DNA of 64,000 nucleotides, from contig JACKQL020000066.1 in assembly GCA_018296165.2 (NCBI GenBank), forward strand, positions 62,001 to 126,000, written 5' to 3'. This document shows, in pieces, positions 55,021-64,000 of this stretch. The notes beneath the pieces are model-generated. The model saw nothing but the letters and a program-made list of their open reading frames with translations. It did no database searches and was not told the DNA's origin. Each line of letters begins with the position of its first letter. The stretch's first letter is position 1. The position numbers and the translations under genes are program-made. The DNA comes from Termitomyces sp. T153 (lineage: Eukaryota > Basidiomycota > Agaricomycetes > Agaricales > Lyophyllaceae).

Positions 55021-56906
55021 AGTTCGTTACATTCCTAGTTCAGCGATTTGCAGGAGTACAAAGGGACGGCTAGAAAAGATTCTATAATTGAGAGCTGGGT
55101 GGACTCGCGCACGGACCTCGGTTCGGAAAATCACAAGATGTCACGCTCACATCATGCATCATTACTTATGCATGCGCTTCAACAGATTTGCAGTTCAGTA
55201 TTGAAAAGTGTCCAATCTCAATGAGAACAAGTTATCATCAAATCAATCGGTCCCGACGAAGGATTCTGATCTTTATCGTAAATGCAGTGTTCGTGTGCCG
55301 GCAGTCTGTGTTCTGTTCGAAGTCGAACTTACAGCATTGTGGTGGCTGGATCGGGCAAGATGTTATTGAGGGGTTGCCCACGATTAAGATCTCACTTCGT
55401 CACATTGGCCCCAGCTCCTTGTCCCATTCCCATTTGTATGTAAACCTGCGGGCGTTGTGTCAGTGACCTCGTCGTCTCACACTGCGCTCGCAGGTAAATA
55501 CTTATTCTGGTTATAGTCGTCTCACATTGCGCTCGCAGCGCTTTTCTTCTTAGATCCACATTACGTCACGCGTTTTTTTGTCCTACCCATCCCTACTCCA
55601 TGCCATTACATTCTAGAGCTACGTACATTCTCTACTCGCACCTTTCAGTCTTCTCGTAGTTAGCTTAAGTTTCGGCCACTCTCGGGACGGAGATCCGAGA
55701 CTCGAGAACTCAACCAACGCTGAATTCCTTCCTCATTCTAACACCTCAATCTCACTCATACAGCCTTCATTTCGCCATAATGGCGGTTTGAATTAATGTC
55801 AATTAAACCACGCTTTTAGGAGAATGATCACAGGTAATTCCCATAGCGTTACTCCAACCCCTGTGAGCTCCGCCTTGTTCGGTTGCTTGGCCTGATATCC
55901 GCGATGCCGGGATTGCCGAATACTGAGTAGCGACTACTCATGATAAAGAATTTGCTGTAGAAAGTGAATGACGTTCAATCTTACTGCCTTCCAGGATGCT
56001 CATGATCACAATTACTTGACAAGCTAGACGTAATATCAGTTTCTTTGACTCTCTAGAAGAGGTACATCGGTAACCGCGCTCGCGAGTACCCTTCGGCAGG
56101 CCCGGCCATCGCGGAAAACAAAAACGGGAACCCAAAAGGGGCTTAACGTGATGAAAGTGACTGTACTTAATCATTGAATATATAGCCCTGCGCCTCTTTT
56201 CGAAGGCGGAGATATATCGGATGACCAAATGTCATTTCTCCCATGATGGTGAAGTCAGATTTCGAGTTGGCAGCACATTCCATGCCCCTGGGGCCGGGAG
56301 TATCAACTCTTACCGCCAAAGACACTACCGAGACACAACTTTTCTTGACATTCTTTGCAGGCGTCCTACTAATTTGGCTATCCAGAGTCAAGTTGCGCGG
56401 CCGCACTCTCATGATTTCTGATGTTTCCTTAAACCTTACATTGCTGCCTCATGATTACACTGGCTCTGAAACTACATAGACTACATGCTATTGGGTTTGC
56501 TCTCGAGCTTCTTGATGACACGAGTACTCGACTTCATACAACTCACATACTCACATAGCTCTCAGGCTTTTAGTGACTGACCTGAAGCGTCAGTTATGTA
56601 AGCATGTCGCGCAGGCGAATGGATACTTATCCGCTCTCGAGCTACAAATATGTATAGGTCACTCCAGGTGCCTCCATCTGGCAATACCATCAAGATGCGG
56701 CCCCCATGAATTTAACTTGCCTTGTGAGATTATAGATCTTTTCCCATTCAGACCAGCAAGATGATATGCTCCATACCAGCGGTGTCTGATGCCTAAGAAC
56801 TCTTTGAAACCACCGGCGAAACTGTCCTGTATCGCCGAATGCTGGTCCCAACTTTATAAATATCAGGTTGTGCAAAGTGAATTCGCCATCTGATTATTGA
56901 ACCTTT
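55021..56906. other. Long intergenic region and BVMO promoter
   Basis: No intact gene in nearly 1.9 kb. A 23-bp direct repeat GTCGTCTCACA(C/T)TGCGCTCG lies at 55471 and 55517. A frame near 56325-56410 encodes TETQLFLTFFAGVLLIWLSR, reminiscent of a P450 membrane anchor but isolated. The TATA box at 56855 belongs to the BVMO gene. Confidence 0.45.
56855..56862 (+). promoter_or_regulatory. TATA box of the BVMO gene
   Basis: TATAAATA lies 52 bp before the ATG at 56907, a typical core-promoter distance for a fungal gene with a short leader. Confidence 0.55.
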
Positions 56907-58601
56907 ATGGCCGAAAAGCAGAATATCGACGTTCTCATCGTAGGCGCTGGCTTCAGCGGGCTATATCAGCTCCACACACTGCGCAAGGCCGGATACTCCG
57001 TCAAGGTTTTTGAGGCTGGCGGTGGTTTGGGTGGCGTCTGGTATTGGAACTCCTACCCCGGCGCACGCGTTGACACCGACTCCTCGATTTACCAGTTCTC
57101 CCTGGAAGAACTCTGGAGGGACTGGAACTGGACAGAAAAATATCCAGGCCGGCAGGAACTCGTCGAGTACTTCAATTACGTGAACGGAAAACTTGACTTG
57201 AGCCGTGACATCTCTTTCCACACAAGAGTGACCTCCGCCTCCTTCAATGTCACCACAAACCGCTGGTGCGTCTTTACCGACACTGGAATAACCGTCAACC
57301 CTCGTTTTCTTATCCTTTGTACCGGCTACGCATCCAAACCCCTCCTTCCCGACATATCAGGACTCAATACCTTCCAAGGTAGTGTGTACCACACCGCATT
57401 ATGGCCCCAAGCCGGATTTGATATGACCGGTAAACGTGTTGGTGTCATTGGAACGGGTGCCAGCGGCGTGCAGGTCATCCAGGAGGCTGGACCTATCGTG
57501 ACCCATCTCACCGTATTTCAGCGTACACCCAATCTCGCATTGCCAATGAACCAGTCCCCCATCAGCGTCGCCACTCAGACTAAGATGAAAAAGGAAAAAT
57601 ATCCCATACTTTTCAAGCGTCGTCTGCAAACCTTCGCTGGATTCCATTATGACAATGTACCCCTTGGCACGCGTTGTACTATGTCCCTGGAGGAGCGGTA
57701 TCTTTTCTTGGATGACCTATGGAACCAGGGTGGGTTCCACTACTGGTTTGGTTCATTCAAGGAACTCTTCTCTGATCAGGAGGTGAATGATGAGGTGTAT
57801 GCATTTTGGAGAGAGAAGGTACTCGAACGAATTCAGGATCCTGGGATGCAGCGCAAACTTGCACCGAAAAAGCCGCCGCACCCGTTCGGAGTTAAGCGCA
57901 TCAGCCTGGAGCAGTCGTATTACGAGGTGTTCAACCGGCCTAACGTTGATCTCATTGACGTCAATGAAAATCCGATCATTGAAATCACTCCGAAGGGGGT
58001 GAAGATGCAGGATGGGGCGGTGCATGAGCTCGATGTGCTCGTACTTGCTACGGGATTTGATGCATTGACCGGAAGTATCTCTCAAATTGACATAAAGGGG
58101 ATGGATGGCATTTCCATTGGCGACAAGTGGAAGCAGGGCCTCTCGACTTATTTGGGAATGACAGTCGCAGGCTTTCCCAATATGTTCTTCCCATACGGCC
58201 CTCATGGTCCCACTGCGTTCTGCAATGGGCCTACATGCGCTGTAAGTTTTTTCACTAACACAGTGTCACCGAATGCTTACTCTTAGCAGGAACTCCAAGG
58301 TGATTGGATTGTTGACTGTCTCACCTACCTCCGTCAGCACAATTATACCCGGATTGAAGCAACACAGGAAGGATCGGAAGCTTGGGTCCGGCGTGTGGGC
58401 AATATCTTCTCCAAAGGTCTCTTTGGCCATGCGAAGTCGTGGTACAGAGGTGCAAATGTTCCGGGCAAGCGGGTCGAACCGCTCAACTTCACCGGCGGTG
58501 TCCCACTATACGCCAACATAATTCAGGAGAGTGCTCGGGGCGGGTATACGGACTTCACGCTTACCTCAGCCACAAATACTCAAGCTTTATATAAACTCTA
58601 G
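56907..58601 (+). CDS. Flavin monooxygenase, Baeyer-Villiger type
   Basis: A long first exon (56907 to about 58242) and a second exon from 58289 give about 550 residues. An FAD-binding GxGxxG (VLIVGAGFSGLYQL) is at residues 9-22, then EAGGGLGGVWYWNSYPGARVD. The BVMO fingerprint FxGxxxHxxxWP is present as FQGSVYHTALWP. A second dinucleotide (NADPH) motif GVIGTGASGVQ follows, and the later VLATGFD segment. The enzymes insert oxygen next to a ketone using NADPH and O2. The C-terminal half has FPYGPHGPTAFCNGPTC and ends QALYKL. No signal peptide, so probably cytosolic. The substrate cannot be inferred; in agaricomycetes many serve secondary or xenobiotic metabolism. Confidence 0.9.
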
Positions 58602-59289
58602 CTACGACTCGTTATGAATGATTGGTTGATAGCCCTCGAAATGAAAACATGAATGTGTAGGAATAAGTGTGTCCATCAGTGGATTCAATGAAACCTCGGG
58701 GGTCGAATTGAAAAGAAGTCGTCAGATGTGAGGATTGACTAGCTTCAATGAACTCTCGAGGATCGAGTATCGAGAAGAAGCCATCAGATGTGTAGAAAAC
58801 GTCGTTCATCCATATTTCCAATTTAAAGGCTTTTTTTGACTTGTTGATCTCAATAAACCATACTATCAGAGTCTGGGCACCTACGTAAGATGATGATCAA
58901 TACGTCAGACAAAAACAAAGCTATATGAATACATTCTGGAACCTAATTCCGACATCGGACAACCAAGATCAGCTATATAAGTTGCATTGATATATAATAT
59001 AATAAGTACATACATAGATCATTGTCAGAACCCCTTTATCGTTTGAGGTTTTGAGAGGACTTGATTATTGCAAAGAGGTCACAAAAAAGAGTGTCATCAG
59101 TACATCGAACAATTCCAACAGCCAGAGACTGGATATGCAATGGAAGGTCTCCAAGCTCCAAAAGTTCGACATAAGCACCCTGAGATAATCAGCGACGTAA
59201 GGATCTCAAAGGCATCACCCCCGAACACTACATACATCTGTCGAGAGGTACATGAGCCTATTGAGTCCGTATCGATTGTTCTCGTTTCC
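58602..59289. other. Intergenic region with a 60-bp duplication
   Basis: No supported gene. About 60 bp beginning TTCAATGAA(A/C)(C/T)CTCG(G/A)GG at 58687 is repeated with changes at 58743. A minus-strand frame over it (58612-58821) is probably a by-product. Lower similarity to the F-box remnant downstream is possible around 59060-59280 but not firm. Confidence 0.45.
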
Positions 59290-60080
59290 TTATTCATCTA
59301 TTGTCCTGGATTCTGAGAGGGATTGATTGACAGAGAACACAAGTAGGTCATTCCAACGATCAAAGTATCCTGACAGTACGTTAGCAGAAGATTAACTAGT
59401 AAGATAGCTGCATTCTCTGCGAGTGGACAGAAGGACCAAGTTAAGCTCTTGAAGAGCAACAAATGGTACGGTTTTGGGGGCGAGAATGGATGACATGGAT
59501 AGATCGTGTCCACTAGAAGAGCAAGTTGGATGAGGTTTGGGTAGTGTCGAGCGAAAAGAGGAAGATAATTGAACGTGAGGGTTCCAGAGCATTGTCTGAG
59601 TAAAGGAGGATCTGGTTCGAGATACAAGACTTCAATGGCTGAAAGGGATCGGGCGAGTTCCCCTGTTTCTGTGTTCTCGTAGGCGAAAATTAGGAAGACA
59701 TATACTCTACAATGAGCACAAACTTGGCAACTTCTTGACATCGAATATTTTCAACAGTAAGAATCTGGATCTGAAATGGGAACTTGTCAAGATCCAAAAG
59801 TGTTGATATCGGGACCAGTCGAGTTGAGGAGGAAGCTTCAAAGTCTCGGTTCGTAGCGCAAAAATGACTTTTCAATCATGACTATTTACTCACCTCGAAA
59901 GACTTCCTGTCCAAGTTCTATGGGACGAGGATCCCCAAGAGGTCTTCACATTGGTCTCGTGAACCTACAACGTTCCATATGACAGGAGATGTACTGCTGC
60001 CCAGAGTTTAGAAACCTGCATCCCCATATCAACTGAATACTTGGTTGAGAAATAGAAGATGAGAGAAAGTAGCTCCCGGG
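59290..60080 (-). pseudogene. F-box/LRR-like protein remnant
   Basis: Minus-strand frames joined by plausible introns read PISTLLDLDKFPFQIQ, LARSLSAIEVLYLEPDPP, LTFNYLPLFARHYPNLIQLA and the final NDLLVFSVNQSLSE-like segment. The Leu-rich spacing and the phrase about a list of lower-ranked peaks (HYPNLIQLALLVD) are typical of the C-terminal part of agaricomycete F-box-like proteins, which recruit substrates to SCF ubiquitin ligases. The N-terminal F-box is not found before the CpG-poor repeat region begins near 60130. I therefore call it a truncated remnant; an intact gene with the F-box in small undetected exons is the alternative. Confidence 0.45.
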
Positions 60081-60132
60081 CCGTAGTACTTATTAGAGAC
60101 TAGGTTCACTTCAGGAAATCTTGTAAAAATTT

Positions 60133-60182
60133 GGAGAAACACCTGCTAGAAACAGGTCGCGTGGTTTCTAACAGGTGTTTCC
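60133..60182. repeat. Hairpin with the same GAAAC-type arms as the left-flank elements
   Basis: GGAGAAACACCTGCTAGAAAC and GGTTTCTAACAGGTGTTTCC form a near-perfect stem with a loop of about 9 bp. The left-flank elements carry a similar arrangement (AGAAACATCAATTAGAAACATG then ATTTCTAAT near 8885-8925). It marks the start of the right repeat region. Confidence 0.6.
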
Positions 60183-61229
60183 AGAATCAGTTTGAATAGA
60201 ATGTTGGAAATAGTAAAGAAAGAATTTTTGTGTTCCTAAAATGTTACTTGAGAAATAGAAAAAAATTCCTCCACAGAAACACACAGAAGATACAAATTGT
60301 TTTTTGTCTTACGCTTTTCAAGAAATACATAACATGTACCTTTTTATCTCCCTGGAGTTACTGTTGTAAAATTTCTAAAAGCTACTTCTTAGGTAATTTT
60401 CCTTATGTTTATTAAAAATAACTGATTAGACTTTTACTGTTCCTTGAGAAACACTGATCAGAAAACTTTGAAATGTTTCCCAGAAACTCCATTTGGAAAT
60501 ACATATTGTGTTGACAAGTTGTGGCACTCAGCACACAACAAGCACATGCACATAGACTCGCTCATCATGTTTACAATATATATTGTGAATTTTGGTCTAA
60601 TTTAAAAGATGTACACTTATATCAATTATAAAAACAAGGGGACATAATACATAGTAAGTAGGTTGGAATGAGATCTACAATCTACAGAGGCATGAAATCT
60701 TGTCTGAGCATGATGACAGCATCATGGCAGATGCAGATGCAGATACTGTAGATACAGAAGGCCAGGTTCATGTCAGGATATGGAGGGGCTAGTAAGGCTG
60801 TAACTGCAACTGCAACATGGAGAGTGAAGAGTGCAGACATGGATGCAAAGCTTGAATCTGGCAAGCCAAGTGACTAATATTTGACAGACATAGCTAGTGA
60901 TACAACTGATTGAACACTCAAGGGCCACAAAATAAAAGAGAACTCATGAAGGTCATCCTGGAACTTTGCCAGATCATTCAGCACATTTCCTCTTCTCTCT
61001 AGCTCTCAAAAATAAAACACTTGGCCACTTCACCAAAGTTACATTTTGCATGAACAATGAATCTGATTGCTTCAGAAACACAGAACCACTGGGACCAGGT
61101 TCACCACTAAACAACATATTTACCAGTGAACCACCTAAGAAACCTTTGCACAGCTTGATAATCTTGATCTCATTCAAAAATGCCAACATCTTGTCAGGCA
61201 GTATGCCCACTGCAGACTGTCCTGACATT
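60183..61229. mobile_element. CpG-poor repeat-derived DNA
   Basis: AT-rich, nearly without CpG. Several GAGAAAC/GTTTCTC-type strings recur (about 60255, 60445, 60475). Short frames (60682-60864 minus, 60974-61228 minus) lack recognisable domains. It is probably related to the long-TIR elements of the left flank, but no TIR pair could be fixed here. Confidence 0.45.
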
Positions 61230-61231
61230 TA

Positions 61232-61467
61232 CAGTGGCTCAAAAAACTGTCCCAATGTTTTATACTTTTTGAAAGACAAGTGAATATTTTAAAATGGCCA
61301 TTATTCCATTGGGCTTGATTTGAATTACATAAATTAAAATGCAATTTGTAGCTATGATGCTATAGTATTTTGCATGATTTAACCAGAATTTTAAATACTT
61401 CCAATCTTTCATGCCAATGTCATCTTTCAAAAAGTATAAAATATTGGGACAGTTTTTTGAGCCACTG
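61232..61467. mobile_element. Tc1/mariner-type MITE, 236 bp, TA target duplication
   Basis: The left end CAGTGGCTCAAAAAACTGTC continues CCAATGTTTTATACTTTTTG, and the same 45 bp is present inverted at 61423-61467 with one mismatch (G/A). TA dinucleotides flank it exactly at 61230-61231 and 61468-61469. Ends starting CAGTGGCTCAAAA and TA target sites are typical of Tc1/mariner elements. There is no transposase; it is non-autonomous. Confidence 0.9.
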
Positions 61468-62329
61468 TAGTTGAGTGTGGATTGGTGCCTTGACTGAGAT
61501 GGAAGTATGTTTGAGTGCAGCATGGGCAGAGGCAAATAAAGTGTTAGCAGCTGAACCTGGAGGTGGTGTTGGGAGTGGAGGTGGAGGTGGGAGTGGAGGT
61601 GCCTAACATGTGATGTGTATGAACACAGATGATTTGCAAGCTGTAGAGGCCAATTAGCAATAAAAAAATGAATGTTGAATGACTAATTTTTTTCTTGAGC
61701 TTTGCAATCTCTTTAAACAATCTAATCCATTTCTGATCACTAGACTTAGACTCCAACTCTTCATAGCCATATTTATTGTCCTCATTGAGTGTCCTGCCTA
61801 TCACTATAGTCAAGAACAAACACAATTCACATGACACAAAGTCAAATATGCTTGTCAAGAGGCTTGAACTCTGTGCCATCATGCAGGTTTTCTGCAGAAT
61901 TTGGCTCAACAAGGGCAAAGGCCTCAATCAATTATCAACAACCTCAGCTGGCTCACATTTGGAAAATTGACCTACATATTTGTCATGCAACAAGAATTCT
62001 TTTTTGAACATCATGCAGAAGAGTTTATTTTTCCAGGCCTGATTGTTAAAGGCCTGGTTGGTGGTGTCATCTTTCAATGACATTGTTCATGCATAAGAAA
62101 TGATTTCCTGTCAATTTTTATGGAACATGAGTCTATTTGGAGCACCACACAACTAGGCATTGTACAGGTAGGTAGACAACAAAATATGTTTGAAGAGTTG
62201 AAATGTTACAAAATGCATAAAATTTATCAACATGAAATTTCTAGATCATCTTTTCCCTATAATACTTTGTCTCACTATGTCAACCCTTTTCTGCCTTGCT
62301 CTAAATCTCAGCAGGTAATATACCATCTA
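61468..62329. mobile_element. CpG-poor repeat-derived DNA with a minus-strand coding relic
   Basis: The minus-strand frame 61544-61927 (RPLPLLSQILQKTCMMAQ, SKSSDQKWIRLFKEIAKLKK) looks like a real former protein segment of a repeated gene, continuing upstream (LHDKYVGQFSKCEPAEVVDN) with a stop between. A G/A-rich microsatellite-like stretch (GGTGGTGTTGGGAGTGGAGG) occurs at about 61563. The family is not recognised. Confidence 0.4.
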
Positions 62330-63840
62330 ATGTGTCCTGCTCTTTTATGAACTCAGGCTATACTACACATTTCTTAAAAAGTTGCAAGGTATTTGTTAAC
62401 TATAAATCTGTTGTGAAGTTAGTTGGGCAATTATCAAAAGAAAGCACAATTTTCATGATTCTAGAAATGAGGAATGTCATGATTCAGGTCATCAATGATG
62501 GCAAGGAGCATACTTTGGTTTTCAAAGATGCACTGCATACATACAATGTGACAGTCAACTTGATGTTCATAAGCAAACTTGATCTTGTAGACTGGCACTC
62601 AGTATTTGAGGATTGAAAGATTTGCTTCTTCTTCAATAAAGCAGAAGTCTTCACTGGCAAATTCAAAAATGGAATGTACCTGGTGTCAGTATCATTTACT
62701 ACACTTATGCTAGTGGCATTCACAGCATGATCACTCCAAAGTCCTATAGACACAGTGACATGGCACCAAAGATTTTCCCACTTTAGTGTTACCACATAAA
62801 TAAAGCAAGTAAATTGGTTAATGGCCTGAAAATCACAAAGGTTGACACAACAGGTCAATGTGTATTGTAGGAAATATGAGGAAGCAATCATATAATAGTC
62901 ATCCAATTCCTGAAAAGGTTGTCTTGCAGTCTATAAATATTAATTGTGGGGACCAGCTTGCATTAAATCTATTAGAAGTGCAGTATATACAATGAAGTTC
63001 TTTTTCCTTTCAAATTATTTAGCAAAGACATGCCTACAGGCTCCAAAAATGTATAAAGTGGAGTCTGAGAGGATTACTGGGTGGCTGATAGTGTTTGTAT
63101 GAACTGATAATGCACCAGAATTCTAAAGCACATTATGGAAAAATTACTTCTGCAAAGAGTCTTGTAGCTGACTTTACTGTTTCATATTCTTTAATGTCAA
63201 ATAAAACAGCTGAGAGGTTGATTTTGATTGGAGTCACAACTGGCACTCTTTAGGTCATGCTAGCAGATATAGATCTGCCTTCAAAATGGTGGGCTCAAGC
63301 CTGAGAGTTTGTAGACTATGTCAAAAATTTGTCACTTTCAGCTTGTCACTCAGGCACTATACCAGAAGAGGTGTGGATAGGAGTTTTCTAGGACATCAGA
63401 CACTTATATGTTTGAGAATGCATCATGTGCATCTATGTTCCAAAGAAATAGGAAAGTGGCAAGCTAACTGAGCATGCTATTAAGGGTAGATTTATTGGGA
63501 TCAAGAGCTGAGAGATGTATCAGGTACTGATACTCAAGACTGAGAGATCATATAATCACACAATCTTAGATTTGAGGAGGGATCTGGGCACTGTTCTCTC
63601 ACCGATCAGGAAGAGGACAATACTAAAAGCAACAACAGTGACAACAACAAGAACTATGACTTTCTCATTGCCAATCACCAGCTTGATGTCACTCCTGCTA
63701 ATTTGAAAAACAAAGAACCAGATGAAATTATTGTTGATACAACTACAACTTTACTTCCAATTTCTATATTGAAAACACTAACAGTCAAAAACATACAACT
63801 TCTCAAACTCTCTTTAGAGCCACATAAAACTTGACCTTGC
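62330..63840 (+). mobile_element. Ty1/copia retrotransposon pol relic (protease to integrase)
   Basis: Motifs run in copia order on the plus strand: a protease-like segment (NSGYTTHF, where the family has DSG, then TLVFKDALHTYNV and SKLDLVDWHSVFED at 62332-62616), GAG-pre-integrase (TWHQRFSHF near 62758 and a CxxC-type zinc residue pair), the integrase core with TDNAPEF (about 63100), then IYVPKK, GKLTEHAIKGRFIG and MYQVL (63430-63525), and FEEGSGH and an acidic linker before reverse transcriptase, which is not reached. The frame is interrupted by at least four in-frame stops and one or more frameshifts. The protease Asp is replaced by Asn. It is a dead copy; LTRs were not located in the window. 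Confidence 0.8.
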
Positions 63841-64000
63841 ATCACCCATCTACTAGCTTCATAAAAGTCTGTATACTTGGCTGCAAAGAAACCAGAATCA
63901 GAATTAATCATGAAAAAAGGTGTTAACACTGAATTGGATTGGAAGCTGTCAATACTCACCAAACCTCAGTAAAGATGAACATTTCACTGATGCTTCAGAT

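Noticed and set aside
55440..55900. Solo LTR before the BVMO gene
   Set aside because: Some LTR-like composition, but no paired TG...CA ends, target duplication or polypurine tract could be found.

Overview
The window is nuclear DNA of a filamentous basidiomycete, most likely an agaricomycete mushroom. The evidence is genes split by many 45-70 bp GT-AG introns, tRNA genes with introns, and recognisable agaricomycete families (P450 of CYP63 type, PL14-type polysaccharide lyase, M50B-like peptidase, DOPA-4,5-dioxygenase, RAB11, ALG2, REV1, UTP18). I cannot name the genus from sequence alone.

Layout. Positions 1-9185 and 60130-64000 are AT-rich or low-complexity, almost free of CpG and full of decayed mobile DNA: a 2-kb inverted repeat (2560-4605), a head-to-tail series of long-TIR elements (4984-9185), a TA-flanked Tc1/mariner-type MITE (61232-61467) and a Ty1/copia pol relic (62330-63840). 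Between them lies an island of about 51 kb with ordinary CpG content and genes.

Island, left to right: a tandem array of four related genes for Ser/Thr-rich single-pass membrane proteins with a conserved cytoplasmic tail (10017-18434); a C2H2/RING protein and a broken duplicate of its last exon; an M50B-like membrane peptidase (minus); RAB11 (minus) with a 5-nt microexon; L-rhamnose mutarotase; a secreted PL14-type lyase; UTP18 (minus) and ALG2 (minus); DOPA-4,5-dioxygenase; two tRNA-Tyr and one tRNA-Thr; glutamate 5-kinase (PRO1); ribose-phosphate pyrophosphokinase; a broken CK1-like kinase; an unknown minus-strand gene; a CYP63-like P450; two related MITE-like units; a SAM methyltransferase; a minus-strand single-pass membrane protein; REV1 (minus); a Baeyer-Villiger-type flavin monooxygenase; and an F-box/LRR-like remnant at the right edge.

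No pathway cluster is apparent. Housekeeping genes (RAB11, UTP18, ALG2, PRO1, PRS, REV1, tRNAs) are mixed with wall- or substrate-facing genes (membrane-protein array, PL14, rhamnose mutarotase) and oxidative enzymes (P450, BVMO, DODA). The best candidate for something undescribed is the four-gene array: a Kre9/Knh1-like beta ectodomain, mucin-like stalk, glycine-rich transmembrane helix and a tail ending in an Arg-rich RMR(R/K)VL helix, which looks like a locally expanding cell-surface sensor or adhesin family. Exon boundaries given are read by eye from splice motifs and reading frames. Product names rest on motif recognition, not on database searches.
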